Source: Chloroflexota bacterium (lineage in GTDB: Bacteria > Chloroflexota > Dehalococcoidia > UBA2985). From it: a DNA stretch of 64,000 nucleotides. Under the pieces are notes generated by a model. That model was not told where the DNA came from. It was given only the letters and a program-made list of their open reading frames with translations, and did not search any database. This document shows positions 42,845-51,494 of the stretch, one piece after another. Position 1 is the stretch's first letter, and every line of letters begins with the position of its first letter. The stretch is from the NCBI GenBank assembly GCA_016210515.1, contig JACQTZ010000009.1:22174-86173 (forward strand). The letters are read 5' to 3'. The position numbers and the translations under genes are program-made.

Positions 42845-44497
42845 TTACATATCCCTGGGCGACCTCTGGTTCGCGAAGCGGGTGTGCACGTCCAGCAGGA
42901 CAGTCTTGCCATCTGCGTTCAGTCTCTGCGCTCTCTTGAGGGCGGGGGCTATCTCCGACGGTTTGATGACGGTGATGCCGACGGCCCCCATGCCCTCGGC
43001 AATCTTGGCGTAGTCGCCGTACATGTGTGAGACGCCGTACACTTCGCGCGCCGTGGGAAATCCGCCCGGGTAGGTAGCCATACCGCCGTTGTTCACCACG
43101 ATGGTGGTGATGGGCACGCCAGCGCGCGCTGAGGTCTCGATGTCCAGGCCGGACATGCCAAAGGCGGCGTCGCCCATGAAGTTCAGGCAGAACTTGTCCG
43201 GCTTGGCCAGCTTTGCGCCAATCATGAGGGGAATGCCGTAGCCCAGGTGGGTCGACTTGCCCCAGCCGATGTAGCTGTGAGGCGCTGTTGCCATGAAGAA
43301 CGGCATCATCATGTCACGGGGGGAGCCGGCGTCGTGGGTAACTATGCTGTTCTCCAGGTCAAGGTTCTGGTTCAGCTCCCAGATCACCCTGTAGGGGTTG
43401 ATAGGCTCCTGGTTGTCGGTGAGGAGCGGCATCCATGCCTCCAGCCACCTCTTTTTGACCTGGGACACCTGGGCCGGCACGCCGGTCTCACCTTTGCGGC
43501 CGTTTTCGCCAAGCTGTGCTTTCACCTCCGCAATCATTGCCTGGAGGGTTGCCCTGGCGTCGCCGGGGAGCGCGACATCCACCGCGAAGTCCTTGTTGAT
43601 GTCCTCCAGGCTGGCGACACTGTGGATGATGACCTTCCCAGAAGGGATGGGCTGTCCATAGCCAGTCCTGGTCATGCTGGAGCCTATCGCGAAGAGCACA
43701 TCCGACTCCTGGAGCCACTGCAGCGCGGCCAATGTGGTCGCGCTGCTGCCTCCGCCAAGGGCCAGGGGGTGGCGCTCATCCATGGACGACTTGCCGGGCA
43801 TGGTGGTATAGACCGGGACCTCGATAAGCTCCGCCAGCTCCCTCAGCTCTGCCGTGGCACCGGCCAGGAGGACTCCCATCCCCGACCATATCACGGGCCT
43901 CCTGGCACCCAGCAGGACTCTGACCGCGTCCTTGACATCGGAGGTGGACGGCATCTGTATGGAGACCTTTGGAGAGTGGTACTTCAGGCCCTCCTCCGGG
44001 ACCTCCTGACTGCAGACGTCGGAAGGCATCTCCACCACCACCGGGCCGGGGCGACCGTTGCGGAGGGCGTGAAAGGCCCTGCGCATGATATCGCTCACCA
44101 TGTCAGGCCGTATGATGGTTTCTGCCTGCCTTGCGATGCTCTGGTAGGTTTTAACCGCGGAGAAGTAAGGACGCACGGCAGTGCGCTCCAGGCTTGAGCC
44201 GCGGGGGAGTACCAGTATGGGCACGTTGTCTGCAAAGGCCTGGCTTATGCCGCCCATGGCATTCTCGGCGCCGGCCTGGTCCTGCACGGCGACCACGCCA
44301 AACCGTTGGCGGTCGCTCATTCTGCTGAAGCCGTCGGCTGCCATCACCGCGCCGCGTTCCTGGCGGAACGAAATAGGTCGAATTCCCTGCTTGGCAACCG
44401 CCTCAATGAGTGGGGTAGAGGGGAAGCAAGCCATCCACTCCACACCCTCCGATTTCAGAATCCGGGCGATGGCTTCGGTAACATCCACAGTTCTCAC
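42845..44497 (-). CDS. Thiamine-pyrophosphate enzyme, acetolactate synthase/benzoylformate decarboxylase-like
   Basis: 550 residues with the three-domain TPP architecture. The catalytic Glu47 is in RQERGAVMAADGF; the central domain has RPVIWSGMGVLLAGA; the TPP/Mg motif is GDAAFGMSGLDIETSARAGVPITTIVVNNGG. The likely reaction is decarboxylation of or C-C chemistry on a 2-keto acid, feeding the 2-hydroxyacid dehydrogenase. GTG at 44497 is the outermost start; a GTG three codons on (44488) is as good with GGGGGTGA upstream. Confidence 0.9.
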   Translation of the reverse strand: MRTVDVTEAIARILKSEGVEWMACFPSTPLIEAVAKQGIRPISFRQERGAVMAADGFSRMSDRQRFGVVAVQDQAGAENAMGGISQAFADNVPILVLPRGSSLERTAVRPYFSAVKTYQSIARQAETIIRPDMVSDIMRRAFHALRNGRPGPVVVEMPSDVCSQEVPEEGLKYHSPKVSIQMPSTSDVKDAVRVLLGARRPVIWSGMGVLLAGATAELRELAELIEVPVYTTMPGKSSMDERHPLALGGGSSATTLAALQWLQESDVLFAIGSSMTRTGYGQPIPSGKVIIHSVASLEDINKDFAVDVALPGDARATLQAMIAEVKAQLGENGRKGETGVPAQVSQVKKRWLEAWMPLLTDNQEPINPYRVIWELNQNLDLENSIVTHDAGSPRDMMMPFFMATAPHSYIGWGKSTHLGYGIPLMIGAKLAKPDKFCLNFMGDAAFGMSGLDIETSARAGVPITTIVVNNGGMATYPGGFPTAREVYGVSHMYGDYAKIAEGMGAVGITVIKPSEIAPALKRAQRLNADGKTVLLDVHTRFANQRSPRDM

Positions 44498-44613
44498 CCC
44501 CTTTTGATTGTCAAACCCTGCTCTCCTGCTGTCGATATTATACGGCGTTTGGAGTCTGTGGCAACCACAGCAGTATGTTAGAATTACTGCATGGTTGGTA
44601 TGGTGACTCCATT

Positions 44614-45927
44614 ATGAAACCCTTGCACTACAGGCCCACCTTTTTTCTAGCTCTGCTGCTACTGGTCTTGATGGCCATGGGGACGGCGTGTGGGCCTCTT
44701 CGCGTCGCATCCAATCCGCCCACCCCTACCCCTCCACCCGATATAGCCGCCGTGGTGCAGCTATGGAGCAGTCTCTCCGAGATTGCCGTGTCTCCTGAAA
44801 AGAACACCATTCTTGAGGTCTGGTACAGTCTGTCCCAGGACTTCGTAGAAAAGGGCAACCTGGACGCCAGCGCCCTCAGCCAGGCGGCTATGAACGCCAT
44901 GCTGGACGTCCCCCTGGATGGAGAAGGTAAAGCAGACCCTAATGTCCTCAGCAATGCTGCCATAGAGGCCATGCTGGACACCCTGGGAGACCCTTACACC
45001 TCTTTCCTGGATCCCCACGAGTACCAGCTATACGTGGAGGATAGCCAGGGCAAGTTCGAGGGGATTGGCGCTCGTGTCGACCTGGTGGACGCCCGTGTCA
45101 CCGTCGTAGAGCCGATGCCCAATACCCCGGCGGAAAGGGCTGGAATAAAGGCCGGCGATGTAATCCTGGAGATAGATGGGGTCAGCACCGAAGGATGGAG
45201 CCTCATGGAGTCTGTCCTCAAGATTCGGGGGCCAAAGGGCACTTCAGTCCGCTTGCTGGTGCAGCATCAGGATGTCCGAGAACCCGTTCTCATTGAGATC
45301 GTTCGCGCCGTCATCCAGCTGGACAGCATCCGCTGGGAGATGCTGCCTGGAAAGGTTGCCTATCTGAAGGTAAACACCTTCGCCGACGACACCGATGAAA
45401 TCCTGGCGGACATCCTGAAGGAGGTGGGGAAACAGGAGGCTCAGGGAATAGTCCTGGACGTGAGAAACAACCTGGGTGGATTCCTCTCCACCGCGGTAAA
45501 CGTGGCTAGCCAGTTCCTCAAGGACGGCCTTGTCCTCTACTCCACCGATGGAGATGGCAAGAGGACCGAATACAAGGTGAAACCTGGCGGGCTGGCCCAG
45601 GACATCCCCCTGGTGGTGCTGGTGAACCGGCACAGCGCCAGCGCCAGCGAGGTGCTATCGGGAGCGCTCCAAGACCATAAGAGGGCTGTCCTTATAGGCA
45701 CAACCACCTTTGGAAAGGGCAGCGTAAACCAGCCCAAACGCCTCAGCGACGGCTCCGGTCTGTACGTCACCATCGGCCGCTGGTACACTCCCCAGGGGCG
45801 TCTTATTGAAGGTTATGGCCTGGAGCCAGACGTCTGGGTGGCGGCAAGCGCCACAGGGTACGACGACCCTCAGCTTGAGCGGGCACTGGAGTACCTGGGC
45901 GCTCAGGTCACTGCCACGTCTCGCTAA
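44614..45927 (+). CDS. ctpA: S41-family carboxy-terminal processing peptidase (CtpA-like), lipoprotein-like
   Basis: 437 residues. A hydrophobic N-terminal helix ends in GTACG, possibly a lipoprotein site, although the -3 position is Gly rather than Leu. An N-terminal helical part is followed by a PDZ domain (FEGIGARVDLVDARVTVVEPMPNTPAERAGIKAGDVIL) and the serine-lysine protease core: NRHSASASEVLSGAL holds the catalytic Ser and GTTTFGKGSVN the Lys. It acts outside the membrane on the C-termini of exported proteins. The ATG at 44614 fits the signal peptide. Confidence 0.92.
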   Translation: MKPLHYRPTFFLALLLLVLMAMGTACGPLRVASNPPTPTPPPDIAAVVQLWSSLSEIAVSPEKNTILEVWYSLSQDFVEKGNLDASALSQAAMNAMLDVPLDGEGKADPNVLSNAAIEAMLDTLGDPYTSFLDPHEYQLYVEDSQGKFEGIGARVDLVDARVTVVEPMPNTPAERAGIKAGDVILEIDGVSTEGWSLMESVLKIRGPKGTSVRLLVQHQDVREPVLIEIVRAVIQLDSIRWEMLPGKVAYLKVNTFADDTDEILADILKEVGKQEAQGIVLDVRNNLGGFLSTAVNVASQFLKDGLVLYSTDGDGKRTEYKVKPGGLAQDIPLVVLVNRHSASASEVLSGALQDHKRAVLIGTTTFGKGSVNQPKRLSDGSGLYVTIGRWYTPQGRLIEGYGLEPDVWVAASATGYDDPQLERALEYLGAQVTATSR

Positions 45928-45954
45928 GAGGCTCCCTGGAGGCATTCCCAAACC

Positions 45955-46443
45955 ATGCCCAGAGCAGAACGTTCCAAAGCCACTGACCACTCCAGGGTCA
46001 TCGCCGTAAACCGCCGTGCCTATCACGACTACGATATTCTGGAGACGGTGGAGGCCGGCCTGGTCCTCACGGGCACGGAAATCAAGTCCCTGCGGGCCGC
46101 GCAGATGGACATTCAACACGCCTTTGCTCGAGTGGAAGGCGGTGAGGCATGGCTGCTCAACGCCCACATCTCTCAGTACCCCCAGGGCAACATCTATAAC
46201 CACGACCCTGTTCGCCCCAGGAAGCTGCTCCTGCACGCCAGGGAGATTGGAGAGTTGGCGGGGACCACGACCCAAAAGGGCCTTACGCTGATACCCTTAA
46301 GGGTGTACATAAAGGGGCATGTGGCCAAGGTGCAGATAGGTCTGGCCCGAGGGCGCAAGCTGTACGACAAGCGCCAAGCGATTATCGAAAAGGAGCAGGA
46401 GCGGGAGATAGGACGTGCAGTCCGCGCTGCCTCCAGGGGCTAA
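45955..46443 (+). CDS. smpB: SsrA-binding protein
   Basis: Binds tmRNA and takes it to stalled ribosomes. 162 residues: AYHDYDILETVEAGLVLTGTEIKSLR, the NIYNHDPVRPRKLLLH segment, TLIPLRVYIKGHVAKVQIGLARGRKLYDKR and a lysine/arginine-rich tail are all as expected. Directly followed by ssrA, a common but not universal arrangement. Confidence 0.96.
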   Translation: MPRAERSKATDHSRVIAVNRRAYHDYDILETVEAGLVLTGTEIKSLRAAQMDIQHAFARVEGGEAWLLNAHISQYPQGNIYNHDPVRPRKLLLHAREIGELAGTTTQKGLTLIPLRVYIKGHVAKVQIGLARGRKLYDKRQAIIEKEQEREIGRAVRAASRG

Positions 46444-46466
46444 GGAGATAGCAGCAACCAGTATGG

Positions 46467-46472
46467 TATAAT
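46467..46472 (+). promoter_or_regulatory. -10 box of ssrA
   Basis: Perfect TATAAT ending seven bases before the first base of tmRNA. No convincing -35 hexamer at 17 bases. Confidence 0.6.
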
Positions 46473-46479
46473 GCGACAT

Positions 46480-46833
46480 GGGGACGCGTGGTTTCGACAG
46501 GGGGTGAGCTCGCGGGATTGCAGGCCGAGGTGCCGTCAACCTCGTAAACACGGCGGCAAAAAGTAACTGGCGAAAAACAACTCGCCCTGGCAGCCTAACT
46601 AGGGCTGCCACGTCCACCTCTGCCTCTCCTCGAAGGCAGGGAGTGGGCGACATTAAATCGAGGTGCTACCCCTCCTCACGCCGATAGGGAGGACATAAGA
46701 GTCATCGGCTGGCTCCCAGTGGCCCTAGCCAGTAGGGACCTCTGGAGCGAGAAACAGATACTGGACAAGCCTGTAGTATATTCTAGCGGGAATCTCTCTG
46801 GACGGGGAGTTCGACTCTCCCCCGTCTCCACCA
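46480..46833 (+). ncRNA. ssrA: Transfer-messenger RNA
   Basis: Rescues stalled ribosomes. One-piece tmRNA: 5' GGGGACG pairs with 3' CGTCTCC before an encoded CCA at 46831-46833, with GGTTTCGAC at the 5' side and GGAGTTCGACTC as T arm at the 3' side. The tag reading frame is 46569-46598: GGC GAA AAA CAA CTC GCC CTG GCA GCC TAA, peptide GEKQLALAA, ending in the expected ALAA degron. Pseudoknot-like pairings follow. Confidence 0.97.
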
Positions 46834-46925
46834 TAGTCGTGTGAGAGATGTACGCTCCCAGTCATCTCATCCACGTTTCAAACGGTGAGATGTGATCTGG
46901 CCTTCTGGTAGAGACCTGGGCTGAC

Positions 46926-48101
46926 CTAGCGCGCCGAGGCAGCCTCCATGAGCACCTGGGCCACTTCAGGGCGGGTGAACTCTAGCGGAGGCGTCTCTCC
47001 CCTGGCCAGCATGGCCCGGACCTGAGTCCCGCTAAGGTTCACCCTGTGCTCGTTGCCATGAGGACAGGTCTTCTCCGTGGCCATCCCCTGGCACTGGCGG
47101 CAGTAGAAGGAGTTTTCGAAGAAGAGGGGCGCGATGCCCAGTTCCCCAGGCTCGAACTCCTGGAAGATGTGCTGGGCGTCGTAGGGGCCGTAGTAGTTGC
47201 CGACTCCCGCATGGTCACGCCCCACGATGAAGTGGGTGCAGCCGTAGTTCTTGCGCACCAGGGCGTGGAAGATAGCCTCCCTGGGGCCGGCGTAGCGCAT
47301 GAAGGCGGGCAGCACGGAGAGGAGCACTCGCCCAGGGGGGTAGTACGCCTCCAGCAGCGCCTGGTAGCAGCGCATACGAACGGGCGCGGGAATGTCGTCC
47401 CCCTTGGTCTCCCCTACCAGGGGATGAAGGAGCAGGCCGTCCACCGCCTCCAGGGCACACTTCTGGATGTACTCGTGGGCACGGTGCACCGGGTTGCGGG
47501 TCTGAAAGCCCACCACGGTGCTCCATCCCAGCCTGGATATGGCCTCCCTGGTCTGGGCCGGAGTGCGGTAGTGAGGTGAACACCCCTCCTCTAGCGGAGG
47601 ACGCTCCTGGAACAGGGTTACTTTCCCTCCCAGGAGCACGTCTCCATCCTGGTACAGGTTGGCCACTCCAGGATGCTTGGTGTCCGTGGTGCGGTAGACC
47701 TTCTGGGCCTCCTCCTCCCTATCCCGTCGGTACTTCTCTTCCAAGGAGAGGATTCCTACAACCTCTTCTCCCCCTTGGGACAGGGCGAGCCGCGTGCCTT
47801 CTTTAAACCCAGCCGCCTGGTGGGAGTCCACCGACAGGGTGACAGGCAGGGGCCAGGGCCGGCCGTCGGCCAGGTGCATATCTCTGACGACAGAGGCGTA
47901 GTCCTCATGCCCCATGAAGCCTTCCAGAGGGTTAAAGGCCCCCTGGGTGAGCATGTGGGCATCTGAAAGCTGCCGTGCATTGAGGACAACCTGGGGGAAA
48001 CCCCTCGCTTCTTCTTTTAGCACCTGGGCCTGCGCTCCCCTGGCATAGCCATCGACGAGAGCGCCTCCGAACTGCACACCGCTCTTCGCTTTTGCCATCA
48101 T
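46926..48101 (-). CDS. sat: Sulfate adenylyltransferase (ATP sulfurylase)
   Basis: Activates sulfate with ATP to APS. 391 residues: [19 protein letters not shown] (QxRNPxHxxH motif), [35 protein letters not shown]-terminal zinc-binding pair in [18 protein letters not shown] and the RMxLARGE-type end [19 protein letters not shown] overlaps the cysC stop as ATGA. Last gene of a sulfate assimilation operon. Confidence 0.96.
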   Translation of the reverse strand: MMAKAKSGVQFGGALVDGYARGAQAQVLKEEARGFPQVVLNARQLSDAHMLTQGAFNPLEGFMGHEDYASVVRDMHLADGRPWPLPVTLSVDSHQAAGFKEGTRLALSQGGEEVVGILSLEEKYRRDREEEAQKVYRTTDTKHPGVANLYQDGDVLLGGKVTLFQERPPLEEGCSPHYRTPAQTREAISRLGWSTVVGFQTRNPVHRAHEYIQKCALEAVDGLLLHPLVGETKGDDIPAPVRMRCYQALLEAYYPPGRVLLSVLPAFMRYAGPREAIFHALVRKNYGCTHFIVGRDHAGVGNYYGPYDAQHIFQEFEPGELGIAPLFFENSFYCRQCQGMATEKTCPHGNEHRVNLSGTQVRAMLARGETPPLEFTRPEVAQVLMEAASAR

Positions 48102-48715
48102 GCGCCTCTCCTGGCGCTGGCGGTGCGGGACGAGCCTTCCCTGGAGGTGTCAGCGTGTAGATAGCCCAGGTCTTGAAGCCTGGCCAACACCCTGGAAACG
48201 CTCTCCTCCACACTCTCATACTGGGTGTTGACCACCACCTCCGGGTTCAACGGCTCCTCGTAGGGGTCGGACACACCCGTGAAGTTCTTTATCTCACCGC
48301 GAATCGCCTTTTCGTAAAGGCCCTTCACGTCGCGCCTTACCAGCTCCTCCAGGGGGCACTCAACGTACACCTCCACGAAGTCGCCAATCTCCCTACGCAC
48401 CTCGTCGCGCACCTCACGATAGGGCGAGATGGCGGCGACGATGGCCACAGTCCCGTTACGGCTCAGGAGCTTGCTCACAAAGCCGATGCGCCGTATGTTG
48501 GTGTCCCGGTCCTCTTTGCTGAACCCCAGCCCTTTGCTCAGGTTGGTGCGCACTACGTCGCCATCCAGTATCTCTACCCTCATGCCCGCCTCTTTCAGGT
48601 GGCGATACACCCTCTCGGCGATGGTGCTCTTGCCCGCCCCTGAAAGCCCGGTAAACCAGAGGGTGAATCCTCTGTCCGCGAAGCCGTTCGCGGAATGATG
48701 ATTGTTCTGAGTCAT
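48098..48715 (-). CDS. cysC: Adenylylsulfate kinase
   Basis: Phosphorylates APS to PAPS. 205 residues. P-loop GLSGAGKS at 23-30, [31 protein letters not shown], and an [25 protein letters not shown] region as in the family. C-terminal extension of about 20 residues rich in Ser and Arg. Overlaps sat by four bases and cysH by one. Since cysH here looks like an APS reductase, PAPS may serve sulfotransferases. Confidence 0.96.
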   Translation of the reverse strand: MTQNNHHSANGFADRGFTLWFTGLSGAGKSTIAERVYRHLKEAGMRVEILDGDVVRTNLSKGLGFSKEDRDTNIRRIGFVSKLLSRNGTVAIVAAISPYREVRDEVRREIGDFVEVYVECPLEELVRRDVKGLYEKAIRGEIKNFTGVSDPYEEPLNPEVVVNTQYESVEESVSRVLARLQDLGYLHADTSREGSSRTASARRGA

Positions 48716-49476
48716 TATCTGCTACCTCCAGTGGTCTCCTGTGCGACGGGATTGGCGGAGCCATCTCCCGGCAGGTGGATGCCGCACTCGATTTTGTCTG
48801 TTCCAGACCAGCGACCGGCCCGAGGGTCCTCTCCCGATTTTACGGCGCGGGTGCAGTGGATGCACCCTATGCTGAGGTATCCCTGGTCGTAGAGGGGGTT
48901 GTAAGGGACCTGGTGCTCGCGGATGTACTCCAGTATCTGCGCCTCTCCCCAGGTGGCCAAGGGGGCCAGCTTCACCAGGTTGAACTGGGTGTCCCAGGAC
49001 ACCACCTGCACGTCGCGGCGAGTGGATGCCTGGTCGCGTCGTAGACCAGAGACCCAGGCCCGCTCCCCTTCCAGGGCGCGCCTGTTGGGCTCCACCTTCC
49101 GAATCTCGCAGCAGAGGTCGGGGTCGCGACTCCACAGGGCATCGCCGTACTGAGCGGCCTGCTTCGCGAGGGTAAGGCGTGCCTTGAAGGCCACGGGCGA
49201 GATGCCGTACCGACGGGCTACCTCGTCACGCAGGGCATAGGTCTCCGGGAAGAGAAGGTCGGTATCGAGATAGAAGACCCTCAGCTGGGGGTATATCTGC
49301 ACCGCCATGTCCACGAGCACCATGCCTGAACCGCCGCCAAAGCTACATGCGAGGACAATGTCGGGGGCGAAGGTCTTGAAGGCCCACTCCAGAACCTCTT
49401 GGGGCGACCTTCCCTCCAGCCGCTGATTCGCTTTGTTTATGTCCTCTGCCGTCATCTCATGCGCCTGTTGCAACAA
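48715..49476 (-). CDS. cysH: Adenylylsulfate (APS) reductase, assimilatory
   Basis: Reduces APS or PAPS to sulfite. 253 residues: [17 protein letters not shown] (PP-loop), [11 protein letters not shown], a Cys-Cys pair in [15 protein letters not shown] and CxxC in [21 protein letters not shown], and the catalytic ECGIH end. The extra Cys pairs would bind a [4Fe-4S] cluster, typical of APS rather than PAPS specificity. Confidence 0.94.
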   Translation of the reverse strand: MLQQAHEMTAEDINKANQRLEGRSPQEVLEWAFKTFAPDIVLACSFGGGSGMVLVDMAVQIYPQLRVFYLDTDLLFPETYALRDEVARRYGISPVAFKARLTLAKQAAQYGDALWSRDPDLCCEIRKVEPNRRALEGERAWVSGLRRDQASTRRDVQVVSWDTQFNLVKLAPLATWGEAQILEYIREHQVPYNPLYDQGYLSIGCIHCTRAVKSGEDPRAGRWSGTDKIECGIHLPGDGSANPVAQETTGGSR

Positions 49477-49534
49477 GTCCTTCCTCCTTGAGGTTTTATC
49501 GCTAACCTATCGGTTTATCGGTCTGGCTGATACA

Positions 49535-50374
49535 TCACGTTGCAGCTTGTACAAGACTCCATGTGTTAAGGCCAACCAGGGCCACTCCCACGAGTATGCC
49601 CAGGCCTCTTGCAGGAACACGACGGCAAAGATATGCACCCAGGGGCGCCGTCAGAAGTGCTCCCGCCATTAGAGCTACCGGGAATTGCCACTGAAACCCG
49701 GTCCAACCAACCCGCAATAGAAGAGTGGCCGTGATACCAGCAGCCACGAAAAACTCTACAAAGTTGACGGTCCCGATGGCGTACCGAGGTGATGCCCCTG
49801 GGTTGGTCAGGAGCACCGCTGAGGTGGCAAAGGGGCCGAAAACGCCGGCTATCCCGTTGAGAACACCTGCTGCCATCCCTATGCCACCCAGGCGAAGGGT
49901 GGGGAGTGCTTTGACCAGGGTATACCCCAGCCTGCGTTGACGTCCTTGAGGCACGGCCAGGACCAGGGCCTGGCTGCCACCGGCCACCTGGGGTAGAACC
50001 AGCGCACCGAACAGAAAGCGGCGTAGGATAAGCGCCCCCATTCCCAGCAATATCAGAGGCATCACAATGCGCAGGAGCCCCGCAGGCAGGTGAGTGAGCA
50101 GGGTGGCTCCAGCAATCCCACCGGCAATCGCTGGCAACCCGAGAGGCACTACCCAGGCCCAGCGCACGTTGCCGAAGCGGCAGTGGGAGAGTCCCTCGAC
50201 AAGGCCTGTGCTAACTTTGGCCAGGTTGATGGTGCTGACCACCAGCACAGGGGCGATCCCGCCGGCTACCATGATGCTGCTGCTGAAGGCGCCGAATCCC
50301 ATGCCTGCAACGGTGTCTATGAAAGTTCCCACTGCTCCGGCAGTGGACAATAAGAGCAATAACCCCACAAACAT
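49535..50374 (-). CDS. TauE/SafE-family membrane transporter
   Basis: 279 residues with about eight hydrophobic helices. GTFIDTVAGMGFGAFSSSIMVAGGIAPVLVVSTINLAKV at the N-terminus and GVLNGIAGVFGPFATSAVLL form the two related half-repeats of TauE/SafE (DUF81). Members move sulfite, sulfonates or related sulfur anions. First gene of the operon with cysH, cysC and sat, so sulfur transport is the natural guess; direction is not known. It is preceded by the attenuator described separately. Confidence 0.9.
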   Translation of the reverse strand: MFVGLLLLLSTAGAVGTFIDTVAGMGFGAFSSSIMVAGGIAPVLVVSTINLAKVSTGLVEGLSHCRFGNVRWAWVVPLGLPAIAGGIAGATLLTHLPAGLLRIVMPLILLGMGALILRRFLFGALVLPQVAGGSQALVLAVPQGRQRRLGYTLVKALPTLRLGGIGMAAGVLNGIAGVFGPFATSAVLLTNPGASPRYAIGTVNFVEFFVAAGITATLLLRVGWTGFQWQFPVALMAGALLTAPLGAYLCRRVPARGLGILVGVALVGLNTWSLVQAAT

Positions 50375-50439
50375 GTTTATGCTCTACTCCTGTTCTTTTA
50401 GTCTTTCGCGTGCGTTTGTCGCTTCCCCAAAGGGAGGGC

Positions 50440-50480
50440 AAAATAAAAGCGCCCCACTCAACTATGTGTGAATGGGGCGC
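50440..50480 (-). terminator. Intrinsic terminator in the leader of the sulfate operon
   Basis: On the minus strand GCGCCCCA (50480-50473) pairs with TGGGGCGC (50456-50449), extended by TCA/TGA, followed by TTTTATTTT. It lies between the Cys-rich leader peptide and the TauE gene, so it must be read through for operon expression. Confidence 0.85.
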
Positions 50481-50521
50481 GCTGATGCCTAGCAGACTAT
50501 TTCAGCAGATTTCTTCTGCCC

Positions 50522-50572
50522 CTATGGCCCTCCGTTACAGCAGCAGCTTATTGGGAAGCAATGCACAATCAT
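50522..50572 (-). CDS. Cysteine-rich leader peptide (attenuator)
   Basis: A 16-codon frame on the minus strand: MIVHCFPISCCCNGGP then TAG. Four of 16 residues are Cys, three in a row. Its stop is 41 bases before the terminator stem. The bases GGGGC that overlap the stop codon (minus strand of 50518-50522) can pair with the GCCCC of the terminator's 5' arm, so a ribosome held at the Cys codons would leave them free to form an antiterminator. Probable promoter 3 bases upstream makes it nearly leaderless. Confidence 0.75.
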   Translation of the reverse strand: MIVHCFPISCCCNGGP

Positions 50573-50581
50573 GTTAGTTAG

Positions 50582-50610
50582 ACCTTACCACAGCGTTAAA
50601 TCCGTGTCAA
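50582..50610 (-). promoter_or_regulatory. Promoter of the sulfate assimilation operon
   Basis: Minus-strand TTGACA (50610-50605), 17 bases, TAAGGT (50587-50582). Transcription would begin near 50575, just before the ATG of the leader peptide. Confidence 0.65.
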
Positions 50611-50652
50611 TAGGGTCTGCTCATTCACTGGTACGACGTTAGGATGAGTGAG

Positions 50653-51261
50653 CTAACCCTTAATCTTTCTCTCCGGCGTCTTCAAGTCTGCTTCGTATTC
50701 TGTGCATTCCCACAGTGGTTGATTGTGGGTTACGCACCAGGTTTGGTCTCGTTCACTTCTTCGGCAGTCGGCGGTGGAGAATATTCCAGAGCTAACCCAT
50801 TCGCTGGGGACACTGGTGTCGAGGAGCTGTGTGGCCTCTTCTGGGGCGGTGAGGACAGCGGTATCGGAGGCACCTTCTGGCACCCGGCCCACCGTGGGCT
50901 CCGGCCCTCTCCCATTCAGCATGGCAAGCCAGGGCTCCGCGGCGGCGTCAGTCATCCACATGAAGTTAAAGCCGGCCTCAAGAGCAAACTGGCGATCCAA
51001 CTCCCTGTCGCCCAGATGGAGATAGTAGTCTGCCTCAAATCGTTCCCTTACGTTAATGAGCACGTGCTTCTGAGAGGTGAAGTCCACCACAATGTTGCTC
51101 TTCTCCCACATTAGCTTCTGGGTGCTGATGGAACGGTCAGAGGCGCTCCCGATTATGCATCCCCTCTCTTTGGCCCTCCTCACCATGTCCAGAGTTACGG
51201 GCCCCGGGGGGTCTCCCGTCTCCAGGGTACCGTCTATGTCAAAGCTCAGAAGGATCTTCAA
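50653..51261 (-). CDS. HAD-superfamily hydrolase-like protein
   Basis: About 202 residues from a TTG at 51261 with AAAGGAGAGG upstream. ILLSFDIDGTLETGDPPGPV is a HAD motif I, with IIGSASDRSISTQKLMW as motif II region; LHLGDRELDRQFALEAGFNFMWMTDAA resembles motif IV. The C-terminal 60 residues (from about ATQLLDTSVP) match nothing I know. Lies upstream of the attenuator; the promoter after it makes it a separate unit. Confidence 0.7.
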   Translation of the reverse strand: MKILLSFDIDGTLETGDPPGPVTLDMVRRAKERGCIIGSASDRSISTQKLMWEKSNIVVDFTSQKHVLINVRERFEADYYLHLGDRELDRQFALEAGFNFMWMTDAAAEPWLAMLNGRGPEPTVGRVPEGASDTAVLTAPEEATQLLDTSVPSEWVSSGIFSTADCRRSERDQTWCVTHNQPLWECTEYEADLKTPERKIKG

Positions 51262-51494
51262 GTACGATCCTCTCCTTTCACAGGAAAGCCTGTATGGCTT
51301 CAAATATGGGAAACTATCTGGGAGGGACAAATCGACGCACTGATGAGCATACTATGTGAGTGGGTTTGGTTTGTCAAGGGTAATAGTTAGCTTAGAGAGT
51401 GCCCAGCAGGGCGGGACGCAGTCCGAATCGCACAAAACGCGATTTGACTTCTTGCCAGAAAGCTGCGGATGCTCTGGTCCCCGAGGCTTGAACC

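Noticed and set aside
50375..50650. A SAM, TPP or cobalamin riboswitch in the sulfate operon leader
   Set aside because: None of the consensus boxes of these riboswitches is present; the Cys-rich ORF with terminator explains the leader better.
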